Assembly: GCF_036320965.1 (NCBI RefSeq)
Contig: NC_092226.1
Coordinates: 17,783,502 to 17,847,501, forward strand
Length of the DNA: 64,000 bases
Direction: 5' to 3'
Origin: Panulirus ornatus
Taxonomy: Eukaryota > Arthropoda > Malacostraca > Decapoda > Palinuridae
The stretch's first letter is position 1, and each line of letters starts with the position of its first letter. Under the pieces are notes generated by a model that made no database searches, had not been told where the DNA came from, and was given only the letters and a program-made list of their open reading frames with translations. The translations under genes were made by a program, and so were the position numbers. Shown here in pieces: positions 1 to 10,113 of the stretch.

Positions 1-95
1 TGTTCATCCTACATCAATTCATTTGAGGTATCTACAAATTAATAAAATACAATATTCATATACGTCAAAAATTCTCTATACAATTCCCTATACAA
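1..95. other. Unassigned AT-rich sequence
   Basis: AT-rich intron or flank of the PTGR1-like gene. No exon of that gene is recognised here. Confidence 0.5.
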
Positions 96-404
96 TACAG
101 AAGAAGGAGTCAAGCAGGGAGTGCTCATCCTCCTCGAAGGCTCAGATTGGGGTGTCTGAATGTGTGTACATGTAACTAAGATGAAAAGAAAGGAGAGAAA
201 GGTAGTATGTTTAAGTAAAGAAACCTGGATGTTCTGGCTCTCAGTGAAACGAAGCTCAAGGGTAAAGGGGAAGGGTGGTTTAGGAAAGTCTTGAGAGTAA
301 AGTCAGGGGTTGGTGAGAGGACAAGAGCTAAGGAAGGAATAGCACTATTCATGAAGAGAGATATACATAAATATATGTATGAGAGAAGGAGAGATGGTCA
401 AAGG
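96..404 (+). mobile_element. RTE-like LINE, 5' leader and endonuclease N-terminus, internally deleted
   Basis: Starts in the element leader (agaagaaggagtcaagcagg) and continues into the endonuclease start (LDVLALSETKLKGKG, read through breaks). It then jumps directly from the segment ending LFMK to RDIHKYMYERRRDGQRA, losing about 300 bases found in the copy at 3519-4520. It abuts an opposite-strand copy at 405. Confidence 0.75.
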
Positions 405-2022
405 GCATATACATATCAACATATACATATACATAAACATACACAGATATATACATATATATGCATGAACATATCTATACTTGCTCGCCTTCAATCTATT
501 CCTGGTGCCACCCCACCTCAGGAAACAGCATTGGTGTCCCCTGCTTCAGTTAGGTAGCACCAGGAAAACGGACATTAAAGGCCACATTCACTCACACTCA
601 GTCTCTAGCTGTCATGTGTAATGCACTGAAACCACAGCTCCCTATCCACATCCAGGCCCCCATCACTCGAAATCTTTTTCACTCAATCCTTCCACCTCCA
701 ATTTGATCTCCCACTTCTCCTTGTTCCCTCCACCTCTGACACATATATCCTCTTTGTCAACCTTTCCTCACTCATTCTTTCCCTATGTCCAAACCATTTC
801 AACACACCATCTTCTGCTCTCTCAACTACATTCTTTTTATTACAACACATCTTTCTTTCCCTTTCATTACTTACTTGATCAAACCGCCTCACACCACTTA
901 CTGTCCTAAAACATTTCATTTCCAACACATCCACTCTCCTCCACATAACCCTCTCTATAGGCTATGCCTCACAACCATAAAATACTGTTGGAACTACTAT
1001 TCCTTCAAACATAATCATCTTTGCTCTCCAAGATAACATTCTCTTTCCACGCATTCTTCAATGCTCCCAGAACCTTCGCTCATCCCCCCACCCTGTGACT
1101 GACTTCCGCTTCCATGGTTCCATTTACTGCTAAGTCCACTACCAGATATCTAAAACACTTCAATTCTGCCAATTTTTCTCCATTCAAACTTACATCCCAA
1201 TTAACTTGTCCCTCAACCCTGCTGAACCTAATAACCTTGCTCTTATTCACATTTACTCTCAACTTTCTTCTTTCACACATTTTCCACACGCATTCACCAA
1301 CTACAGTTTCTCACTTGAATCAGCCACCAGTGCTGTATCATTGGCAAAACAACAACTGACTCACTTCCCAGGCCCTTTCATCCCCAACAGACTGCATGCT
1401 CACCTCTATCTCCAAAACTCTTGTATTTACCTCCCTAACCACCACATCCATAAACAAATTAAACAACCAAGGACACATCACCCACCCCCGCTGCAGACCA
1501 ACCTTCACTGGGAACCAGTCACTCTCCTCTCTTCCTACTTGCACACAAGCCTTACATCCTTGATAAGAACTTTTCACTGCTTCTAGCAGCTTACCTCCCA
1601 CACCATATACTCATAAGACCTTCCAAAAAGCATCTCTATCAACCCTATCATATGCCTTCTCCAGATCCATAAATGTCACACACAAATCAATCTTTTTTCT
1701 AATTGTTTCTCACACACATCCTTCAAAGCAAACACCTGATCCATACATCCTCTACCACTTCTGAAACCACACTGCTCTTCCCCAATGCCTTCACCCTCTC
1801 AATCAATATCCTCCCATACGATTTTCCAACAGTACTACACAATCTTATGCCTCTGTAGTTTGAACACTCACCTATATTCCCTTTGCCTTTGTACAATGGC
1901 ACTATAAATGCATTCCACCAATCTTCAGGCACTTCACTATACATACATTAAATATCCTCATCAACCAATCACCAACACAATCACCCCCTTTCTCAGTAAA
2001 TTCAACTGCAAAACCATCAACA
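405..2022 (-). mobile_element. RTE-like LINE, 5'-truncated, long 3' UTR form
   Basis: Minus-strand copy running from about EFTEKGGDCVGDWL of the RT N-terminal region (near 2022) through the RT and C-terminal domain to the long 3' UTR (405-670). Recognisable stretches include GNIGECSNYRGIRL, RYLVVDLAVNGTMEAEV and RTKRIYVSEVEGTRRSGRSNW-type sequence. There are many frameshifts and stops, for example CFRTVSGVRRFDQVSN followed by breaks. This is an old inactive copy lying between the left edge and PTGR1 exon 6. Confidence 0.82.
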
Positions 2023-2127
2023 ATTCTCCAAGCTCTATGGAAGGTTAAGTAATAACAAAAATACAGCAATGGCATTAATGTAAAGTACAATCATTTTTCT
2101 AAATTCAGCTCTAGAGATATAACTTAC

Positions 2128-2251
2128 TGTTCAAAGCTGCTCTGCCAAAGTCCTTGGCTTCATCATTGTATGTTGATATTGCACCACAAACTGATATTCG
2201 TCCAAAGTCAGCCATGTGAGGTAGTGCTTCTGCTGTGAATTCCCCTCCAAC
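2128..2251 (-). CDS. PTGR1: PTGR1-like prostaglandin reductase, coding exon 6 (last one inside the window)
   Basis: This 124-bp exon has acceptor ctctatag/GTTGGAGG and donor TTGAACA/gtaagt. It encodes residues 224-264: VGGEFTAEALPHMADFGRIS, then CGAISTYN, matching the family's VGGEF...FGRIAxCGAISTYN. It exits in phase 1, so at least one more coding exon must follow. The remaining C-terminal part (about 65 residues against a usual length near 330) was not found between the left edge and 2127 and should lie outside the window. The exon is flanked closely by LINE copies at 405-2022 and 2478-3225. Confidence 0.9.
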
Positions 2252-2477
2252 CTATAGAGAGGGCATTATCATGTAGTTGAGAAATTAGCCAAGAACTAAA
2301 TGCTGTATATTAAAGAATATGCCTAAAAATAAAATTAAATAGAAAATATGTAAGAGAAGAAAATACCCAAGTTCTGTTAACAATGTTATCTGTGTAAAAA
2401 GACATCTTGGCTTTATGGTGATGCCTTGTTACAAACTAAAGATTTTTTTCATACTTGATCGCTGTTTCCCAAACAGA
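2252..2477. other. Intron 5 sequence without recognised elements
   Basis: AT-rich intronic DNA between exon 6 and the LINE starting at 2478. Confidence 0.5.
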
Positions 2478-3225
2478 TGAAGAGAGGCCACATCCACTCA
2501 CACCCACTCTCAAGCTGTTGCATGTAATGTACTGAAACCACAGCTCCCTATCCACATCCAGACCCCACAGACCATTTCATGATTTATTTCAAATGTTTCA
2601 CATGCCCTAGTTCAGCCAAATGACAGCATGTCAACCCAGGTATAACACATCATTCCAATTCACACTATCCAGTGCATGCCTTTCACCCTCCTGCATGTTC
2701 AGGCCCCGATCACTCAAAATCTTTTTCACTCCATCTTTCCACCTCCAGTTTGGTCTCTCACTTCTCCTCGTTCCCTCCACCTCTGACACATATATCCTCT
2801 TGGTCAATCTTTCCTCACTCATTCTCTCCATGTGACCAAACCATTTCAAAACACCCTCTTCTGCTCTCTCAACCACACTCTTTTTATTTCCACACATCTC
2901 TCTTACCCTTACATTACTTACTCGATCAAAACACCTCACACCACATATTGTCCTCAAACATCTCATTTCCAGCACATCCACCCTCCTGCGCACAACTCTA
3001 TCCATAGCCTACGCCTCGCAACCATACAACATTGTTGGAACCACTATTCCTTCAAACATACCCATTTTTGCTTTCCGAGATAATGTTCTCGACTTCCAAA
3101 CATTCTTCAAGGCTCCCAGAATTTTTGCCCCCTCCCCCAACCTATGATTCACTTCCGCTTCCATGGTTCCATCTGCTGACAGATCCACTCCCAGATATCT
3201 AAAACACTTTACTTCCTCCAGTTTT
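2478..3225 (-). mobile_element. RTE-like LINE, 3' fragment (C-terminal domain and long 3' UTR)
   Basis: Covers GKKLEEVKCFRYLGVDLSADGTMEAEVNH through DRVVRRRVDVLEMRCLRTICGVRCFDRVSN to EGERHALDSVNW and the 3' UTR. An open stretch of 124 codons remains at 2631-3005. The piece is cut off upstream at the word KLEE and abuts the head of an opposite-strand copy at 3226. Confidence 0.85.
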
Positions 3226-3518
3226 TTCCCACGCATTCCCCATGTGTCATAGAAGGCCACTAAAGGGGACGGGAGCGGGGGGTTAGAAACCCTCCCCTGC
3301 TTGTATTTTAACTTTCTAAAAGGGGAAACAGAAGAAGGAGTCATGCGGGGAGTGCTCATCCTCCTCGAAGGCTCAGATTTTTTTTTTTTTTTTTTTTTTC
3401 CAAAAGAAGGAACAGAGGGGGCCAGGTGAGGATATTCCAAAAAAGGCCCAGTCCTCTGTTCTTAACGCTACCTTGCTAACGCGGGAAATGGCGAATAGTT
3501 TAAAAGAAAGAAGGTAGT

Positions 3519-4520
3519 ATGTTTGAGGAAAGGAACCTGGATGTTTTGGCTCTGAGTGAAACGAAGCTCAAGGGTAAAGGAGAAGAGTGGTTCGGGAATG
3601 TCTTGGGAATAAAGTCAGGGGTAAGTGAGAGGACAAGAGCAAGGGACGGAGTAGCACTACTCCTGAAACAGGAGTGGTGGGAGTATGTGATAGAGTGCAA
3701 GAAAGTAAACTCTAGATTGATATGGGTAAAACTGAAAGTTGATGGAGAGAGATGGGTGATTATTGGTGCATATGCACCTGGGCATGAGAAAAAAGATCAA
3801 GAGAGGCAAGTGTTTTGGGAGCAGCTGAGTGAGTGTGTTAGTGGTTTTGATGCACGAGACCGGGTTATAGTGATGGGTGATTTGAATGCAAAGGTGAGTA
3901 ATGTGGCAGTTGAGGGAATAATTGGTATACATGGGGTGTTCAGTGCTGTAAATGGAAATGGTGAAGAGCTTGTAGATTTATGTGCTGAAAAAGGACTGGT
4001 GATTGGGAATACCTGGTTTAAAAAGAGAGATATACATAAGTATACGTATGTAAGTAGGAGAGATGGCCAGAGAGCATTATGGGATTACGTGTTAATTGAT
4101 AGGCGCACAAAAGAGAGACTTTTGGATGTTAATGTGCTGAGAGGTGCAACTGGAGGGATGTTTGATCATTATCTTGTGGAGGTGAAGCTGAAGATTTGTA
4201 GAGGTATTCAGAAAAGAAGAGAGAATTTTGGGGTGAAGAAAGTGGTGAGAGTAAGTGAGCTTGGGAAGGCGACTTGTGTGAGGAAGTACCAGGAGAGACT
4301 GAGTATAGAATGGAAAAAGGTGAGAACAAAGGAGGTAAGGGGAGTGGGGGAGGAATGGGATGCATTTAGGGAAGCAGTGATGGCTTGTGCAAAAGATGCT
4401 TGTGGCATGAGGAGCATGGGTGGTGGGCAGATTAGAAAGGGTATTGAGTGGTGGGATGAAGAAGTAAGATTATTAATGAAAGAGAGGAGAGGCATTTGGA
4501 CGATTTTTGCAGGGAAATAA
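3519..4520 (+). pseudogene. LINE endonuclease domain (APE type), open but N-terminally replaced
   Basis: This 333-codon open frame encodes the apurinic-like endonuclease of the RTE-like LINE, which nicks target DNA for target-primed reverse transcription. Conserved residues: ETK at 14-16 (metal-binding Glu), GAYAPG at 83-88, GDLNA at 120-124 (Asp/Asn), RRDGQRA near 180 and FDHYLVEV at 215-222 (catalytic Asp-His). The usual extreme N-terminus (LGCLNV, visible in the copy at 20 kb) is missing because the preceding bases were replaced by the SINE-like tail ending at 3505. The frame ends early at 4520 through a small deletion near 4487 that cuts it off from the RT. It is unlikely to be a working enzyme as it stands. 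Confidence 0.8.
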
Positions 4521-6324
4521 TGCAAATGAGTGGGAGATGTATAAAAGAAAGAGGCAGGAGGTCAAGAGAAAGGTGCAAGAGGAGAAAAAGAGGGCAAATG
4601 AGAGTTGGCGTGAGAGAGTATCATTAAATTTTAGGGAGAATAAAAAGATGTTTTGGAAGGAGGTAAAGAAAGTGCGTAAGACAAGGGAGCAAATGGGAAC
4701 TTCAGTGAAGGGGGCTAATGGGGAGGTGATAACAAGTAGTGGTGATGTGAGAAGGAGATGGAGTGAGTATTTTGAAGGTTTGTTGAATGTGTTTGATGAT
4801 AGAGAGTGTTAGGGAGTATGATTTGGTAAACAGAGAAGAGGTAGTAAAAGCTTTGCGGAAGATGGAAGCTGGCAAGGCAGTGGGTTTGGATGGTATTGCA
4901 GTGGAATTTATTAAAAAAGGGGGTGACTGTATTGTTGACTGGTTGGTAAGGTTATCTAATCTATGTATGATTCATGGTGAGGTACCTGAGGATTGGCGGA
5001 ATGCATGCATAGTGCCATTGTACAAAGGCAAAGGGGATAAAAGTGAGTGCTCAAATTACAGAGGTATAAGTTTGTTGAGTATTCCTGGGAAATTATATGG
5101 GAGGGTATTGATTGAGAGGGTGAAAGCATGTACAGAGCATCAGATTGGGGAAGAGCAGTGTGGTTTCAGAAGTGGTAGAGGATCTGTGGATCAGGTGTTT
5201 GCTTTGAAGAATGTATGTGAGAAATACCTAGAAAAGCAAATGGATTTGTATGTAGCATTTATGGATCTGGAGAAGGTATATGATAGAGTTGATAGAGATG
5301 CTCTGTGGAAGGTATTAAGAATATATGGTGTGGGAGGCAAGTTGTAAGAAGCAGTGAAAAGTTTTTATCGAGGATGCAAGGCATGTGTACGTGTAGGAAG
5401 AGTGGAAAGTGATTGGTTCTCAGTGAATATAGGTTTACGGCAGGGGTGTGTGATGTCTCCATGGTTGTTTAATTTGTTTATGGATGGGGTTGTTAGGGAG
5501 GTGAATGTAAGAGTCTTGGAAAGAGGGGCAAGTATGCAGTCAGTTGTGGATGAGAGAGCTTGGAAAGTCAGTCAGTTGTTGTTCGCTGATGATACAGCGC
5601 TGGTGGCTGATTCATGTGAGAAACTGCAGAAGCTGGTGACTGAGTTTGGTAAAGTGTGTGAAAGAAGAAAGTTGAGAGTAAATGTGAATAAGAGCAAGGT
5701 TATTAGGTACAGTAGGGTTGAGGGTCGAGTCAATTGGGAGGTAAGTTTGAATGGAGAAAAACTGGAGGAAGTAAAGTGTTTTAGATATCTGGGAGTGGCT
5801 TTGGCAGCGGATGGAACCATGGAAGCGGAGGTTAATCATAGGGTGGGGGAGGGGGCGAAAATTCTGGGAGCCTTGAAGAATGTGTGGAAGTCAAGAACAT
5901 TATGTCGGAAAGCAAAAATGGGTATGTTTAAAGGAATAGTGGTTCCAACAATGTTGTATGGTTGCGAGGCATGGGCTATGGATAGAGTTGTGCGGAGGAG
6001 GGTGGATGTGCTGGAAATGAGATGTTTGAGGACAATATGTGGTGTGAGGTGGTTTGATCGAGTAAGTAATAATAGGGTAAGAGAGATGTGTGGTAGGAGG
6101 GTGCTTTGAAATGGTTTGCTCACATGGAGAGAATGAGTGAGGAAAGATTGACCAAGAGGATATATGTGTCAGAGGTGGAGGGAACAAGGAGAAGTGGGAG
6201 ACCAAATTGGAGGTGGAAAGATGGAGTGAAAAAGATTTTGAGTGATCAGGGCCTGAACATGCAGGAGGGTGAAAGGCGTGCAAGGAATAGAGTGAATTGG
6301 AAAGATATGGTATACCGGGGTTGA
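4507..6324 (+). pseudogene. LINE reverse transcriptase and C-terminal domain, broken into four frames
   Basis: Continuation of the same element in four open pieces (4507-4812, 4787-5347, 5354-6109, 6106-6324). Motifs in order: linker NEWEMYKRKRQEVKRKVQ, palm entry GLDGIAVEF, LYKGKGDKSECSNYRGISLL, EEQCGFRSGRGSVDQV, motif A FMDLEKVYDRVD, LRQGCVMSPWLFNLFMDG, catalytic motif C LLFADDTALVADS, then RYLGVALAADGTMEAEVNH and the C-terminal [19 protein letters not shown]...[11 protein letters not shown]. Both catalytic Asp pairs survive. The gene is dead through a frame-breaking deletion near 4803, a nonsense codon at about 5346 and a deletion near 6093. Confidence 0.85.
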
Positions 6325-6452
6325 CGTGCTGTCAATGGATTGAACCAGGGCATGTGAAGTGTCTGGGTTAAACCATGGAAAGTTCTGTGGGGCATGGATG
6401 TGGAAAGGGAGCTGTGCTTTCGGTGCATTATTACATGACAGCTAGAGACTTA

Positions 6453-8138
6453 TGCTCTTATTCACATACTCTCAGCTTTCTTGTTTCACACACTTTACCA
6501 GACTCAGTCACCAGCCTCTGCAGTTTCTCACCCGAATCAGCCACAAGCGCTGTATCATCAGCGAACAACAACTGACTCACTTCCCAAGCCCTCTCATCCA
6601 CAGCAGACTGCATACTAGCCCCTCTCTCCAAAACTCTTGCATTCACCTCCCTAACAACCCTATCAATAAACACATTAAACAACCATGGAGACATCAAACA
6701 TCCCTGCTGCAAACTGACTGGAAATTAATCACTTTCCTCTCTTCCTACACTTGCACATGCCTTACATCCTTGATAAAAACTTTTCACTACTTCTAGCAAC
6801 TTACCTCCCACACCATATACTCTTAATACCTTCCAGAGAATATGCCTTCTCCAGATCCATAAATGCCACATATAAATCCATGTTATCTAAGTATTTCTCA
6901 CACATGTTCTTCAAAGCAAACACCTGATCCACACATCCTCTACCACTTCTGAACCACACTGCTCTTCCCCAATCTGATTCTCTGTACATGCCTTTACCCA
7001 CTCAATCAATACCCTCCCACATAACTTCCTAGGAATACTCAACAAACTATACCTCTGTAATCTGAACACTCACCTTCATCCCCTTTGCCTTTGTACAATG
7101 ATACTATGCATGCATTCTGCCAATCCTCAGGCACTTCACCATGAACCATACATACAATGAATATCCTTACTGACCAGTCAACAACACAGTCACCCCCTTT
7201 TATACTAAATTCCACTGCAATACCATACAAACCCACTGTCTTGACGGCTTTCATCTTCTGCAAAGTTTTCACTACCTCCTCTATGTTTAGCAAACCATTC
7301 TCCCTGACCCTCTCACTTTGCACATCACCTCAACCAAAACACCCTATATCTGCCACTCTATCATCAAACACATTCAACAAACCTTCAAAATACTCCATCT
7401 CCTCACTTCACCACTACTTGTTATTACCTTCCCATTAGCTCCCTCCACCAATGTTCCAATTTGTTCTCTTGTCTTAAGCAGTTTATTTATCTCCTTCCTA
7501 AACATCTTTTTATCCTCCCTAAAATTTAATGATACTCTCTCATCCCAACTCTCATCTGCCCTCTTTTTCACCTCTTGCACCTTTCTCTTGACCTCCTTCA
7601 CACTACTAACCTGCAAAAATCATCCAAACACCTTTCTCTTCTCTTTCACTAACAATCTTATTTCTTCATCCCACCACTTACTACCCTTTCTAATCTACCC
7701 ACCTTCCACCTTTCTCATGCCACAAGCATCTTTTGGGGCAAGTCATCACTGCTTCCCTAAATACATCCCATTCCTCCCCTACTCCCCTTATTTCATTTCC
7801 TCTCACCTTTTTCCATTCTACACTCAATCTCTCCTGGTACTTCCTCACACAAGTCTCTTTTCCAATCTCACTTACTCTCAACACTCTCTTCACCCCAACA
7901 TTCTCTCTTCTTATCTGAAAACCTCTTCAAATCTTCACCTTTGCCTCCACAAGATCATTATCTTGTGGAGGCTACCCCTCAGCACATTAACATCCAAAAG
8001 TTTCTCTTTCACATGCCTATCAATTAATACATAATCCAATAACGTTCTCTCTCCTACATAAATATGTATACTTATGTATACCTCTCTTTTTATACCAGGT
8101 ATTCCCAATCACCAGTCCCTTTTCAGCACACAAATCTA
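6453..8138 (-). mobile_element. RTE-like LINE, internal minus-strand fragment
   Basis: Reads on the minus strand from the end of the endonuclease (CAEKGLVIGNTWYKKRGIHKYTY near 8138) through linker and RT to just after FADDTALVADS and RKLRVCE (near 6453). The C-terminal domain and 3' UTR are absent; instead it abuts the 3' end of the plus-strand copy at 6452. Several frameshifts and shortened segments are present, for example around 6830. Confidence 0.8.
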
Positions 8139-8455
8139 CAAAGTAGCGCAAGGAAACAGACAAAAGAATGGCCCACCCACAAACACATGCATATACATAA
8201 ACACCCACACACGCACATATACATACATACACATTTCAATGTATACATACATATAGATTTTTTTCTTTAATTATACTTTGTCGCTGTCTCCCACGTTAGG
8301 GAGGTAGTGCAAGGAAACAGACGAAAGAATGGCCCAACCCACCCAAATGCACATGTATATACATAAATACCCACACACGCACAAATACATACCAATACAT
8401 TTCAACGTATACATACATATACATATATACACATGCACATATTCATACAAGCTGC
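8139..8455 (-). repeat. Two tandem LINE/SINE 3' tail units
   Basis: Two copies (about 8139-8255 and 8256-8455) of the tail unit: core gcgaggtagcgc-like (here ggaggtagtgcaaggaaaca), acagacgaaagaatggccca, then a (CA/TA)-rich stretch. The second carries the terminal tatactttgtcgctgtctcc. They are in minus orientation and free of LINE coding sequence. Confidence 0.75.
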
Positions 8456-8892
8456 CTTGCAATAACTTGAGATTTTACCCTGTAGGTTCGAATTGTACTC
8501 ATTGTGCCATGTAAGAGGTGCAATGAAAGCCAGTAGTCTGTCCTCACTGTATCATAAAGTACTATCCTTTCATAAGAGAGGAGTGGCATCACCTCTATCT
8601 CAATCTGATTCCTGCCTCCAACTACCCGGGGAGCATTCCCACGCTACTGTGTACCCGCCGCCCATTTATCGTAACACACACTAAACCCTACAGTGACAGA
8701 GGAGTTAAAGAAAGTGTGTGAACTTAAATGTGACACAGAAATAGGTTACATTCAATTTACCATACTTTGGCAGGAATGGACATCCCTTCCCCCTATCAGT
8801 TCATCAAATTGAGGGTTTACTGTACTACGAAAGATCAGCACAGTACTTTTAAAGTCAATCAAATACTAAAAAGTCATCAACTCAGCACTTAC
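8456..8892. other. Intron 5 sequence, no recognised element
   Basis: About 430 bases before exon 5 of the PTGR1-like gene. No repeat or exon is recognised. Confidence 0.5.
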
Positions 8893-9044
8893 ATTATCAA
8901 AGTAGCAATTTATTTTCTCTGGAGCAGCTTGTCCCAGGGCTTCTCCAACATTTGTTGTCTTGTAATTAAAGGAATAATCCGCCCCTAATTCTTTGACCCA
9001 AGCAACCTTCTCCTCTGAACCTGCAAAAGCAATCACCTTGCATC
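8893..9044 (-). CDS. PTGR1: PTGR1-like prostaglandin reductase, coding exon 5
   Basis: This 152-bp exon has acceptor cttccag/GATGCAAG and donor GATAAT/gtaagt. It encodes residues 173-223: GCKVIAFAGSEEKVAWVKELGAD, then FNYKT, ending CYFDN. These correspond to the second half of the cofactor domain, including the GS-x-EK loop expected to contact the NADP 2'-phosphate region and the family signature YFDNVGG, which is completed by exon 6. Entry is phase 1 and exit phase 0. No disruptions are visible. Confidence 0.92.
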
Positions 9045-9309
9045 CTGGAAGAAAGGGGGAACAACATGATAACATGTTGACTATTTCATTAAATGCAATA
9101 CAATGCTATGTATAACATGAACATCTACTCTATTACTGCTGCTTTAGTGAATAACAGAAAAAATCAATCTAAAAATGTGAATTCTAAATGCCTCTTTGCT
9201 AATCTTAATATTTCTCTAGCTTATTGAGTACAATGACTCTATAGGAGTCCCTAAGAAGGATTATGGGGAAGGTAGGTAAGGCAGGATAAGGTATGTACTG
9301 GGAACTACC
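9045..9309. other. Intron 4 sequence, no recognised element
   Basis: AT-rich intronic DNA directly upstream of exon 5. Confidence 0.5.
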
Positions 9310-9830
9310 AATTTGTACTTTATAGTGTGTCATTACATATTTGAATGCTATGGGGAGTGAATTTTACACTCAAAAGGCCCCTTCTCCTGAACTTCTGCTT
9401 TTATTTAACTTTTTAAACTTGTGTGTGCCATCCTCAGTCATAACTTCCTCATTCAATCTATTCCATTTAAACACTACTCTTATACAATAAAACTACTTTA
9501 CATACTTTCAAACAAGTTTCTTGCTTAATTTCATGTTATAGCCTCTTGTTCTTCCACCCCTGCATCTTTCAACTACATGTCAAATGTTTACACCAAACTA
9601 GTTTAAACATTTAGACTTATCAGCTCACACCTTAATCTTCTTTCTTTCACAGAGGGCAAATTTAAGGCCTCTAACCTTTCCCTTAAGTCAGCTCTCTTAA
9701 TTTGGGTATCATTTTTGCTGCCATCCTCATGACATTTTCTATCAGTTTTCTGCACTTCTTTAACCCCTACAAGTGCACCAGAATATTTCAAGAGCAGTCT
9801 CTAAAAATGCAATCTCCCAAATAAAAAAAA
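9310..9830 (-). mobile_element. CR1-like LINE 3' fragment
   Basis: Minus strand shows LRERLEALNLPSVKERRLRCELISL-type sequence (the ERL-x(n)-ERRLRxDLI motif near the end of CR1/jockey-type ORF2), followed downstream by a 3' UTR resembling 13000-13100 and 63700-64000 (plus strand tttacactcaaaaggcccct). Heavily decayed. Confidence 0.55.
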
Positions 9831-10113
9831 AAATCAATGAAATAAAAAAATTCATAACTTTTTCTTGATGTTTTGAATCAAATGATATTACATTCTTTAC
9901 TCTGAATCATGAAGGCACTGAAGATAAATCAGCACTGCTAATGGATGGGTCCATAGAGGTAGTGCTGTAATATCTCTGCAGAGGCTTACTGGGTTCATCT
10001 TTGTCCCTCTTCTGAGATGGATATCAGGAATTCCTCATTCGTATAATTAGAGACCTACAATTCAGTTTAAATTACTTAGTCTATAGCAAGGGTCTTTTTC
10101 CTCTCTATAATAA
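9831..10113. other. Intron 4 sequence, no recognised element
   Basis: AT-rich, with short A runs at 9823-9850. Nothing further was identified. Confidence 0.5.

Larger units (their letters stand above)
3226..6452 (+). mobile_element. Near-full-length RTE-like LINE, inactivated
   Basis: Order: leader (3226-3382), an inserted or recombined SINE-like tail unit (3383-3505, poly-T then aacgctaccttgctaacgcggg), endonuclease (3519-4520), linker and RT (4507-6109), C-terminal domain (to 6324), long 3' UTR (to about 6452). This is the most complete copy in the window. Visible lesions: a frameshift near 4487, an internal deletion near 4803, a TTA-to-TAA stop at about 5346, and a deletion of about 40 bases near 6093. 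The assignment to the RTE group rests on the single EN-RT layout with no ORF1 and on the motif set; a phylogeny would settle it. Confidence 0.85.

Noticed and set aside
1..2127. Last exon(s) of the PTGR1-like gene
   Set aside because: Searched the minus strand for the expected C-terminal motifs (for example an EAFxVxRW-type stretch) and found only LINE sequence; the exons probably lie further left.
3226..6452. Twin-primed inversion joining the 2478-3225 and 3226-6452 copies
   Set aside because: A twin-primed 5' segment should end near the same internal point as its partner, but this copy continues through its own C-terminus and 3' UTR.
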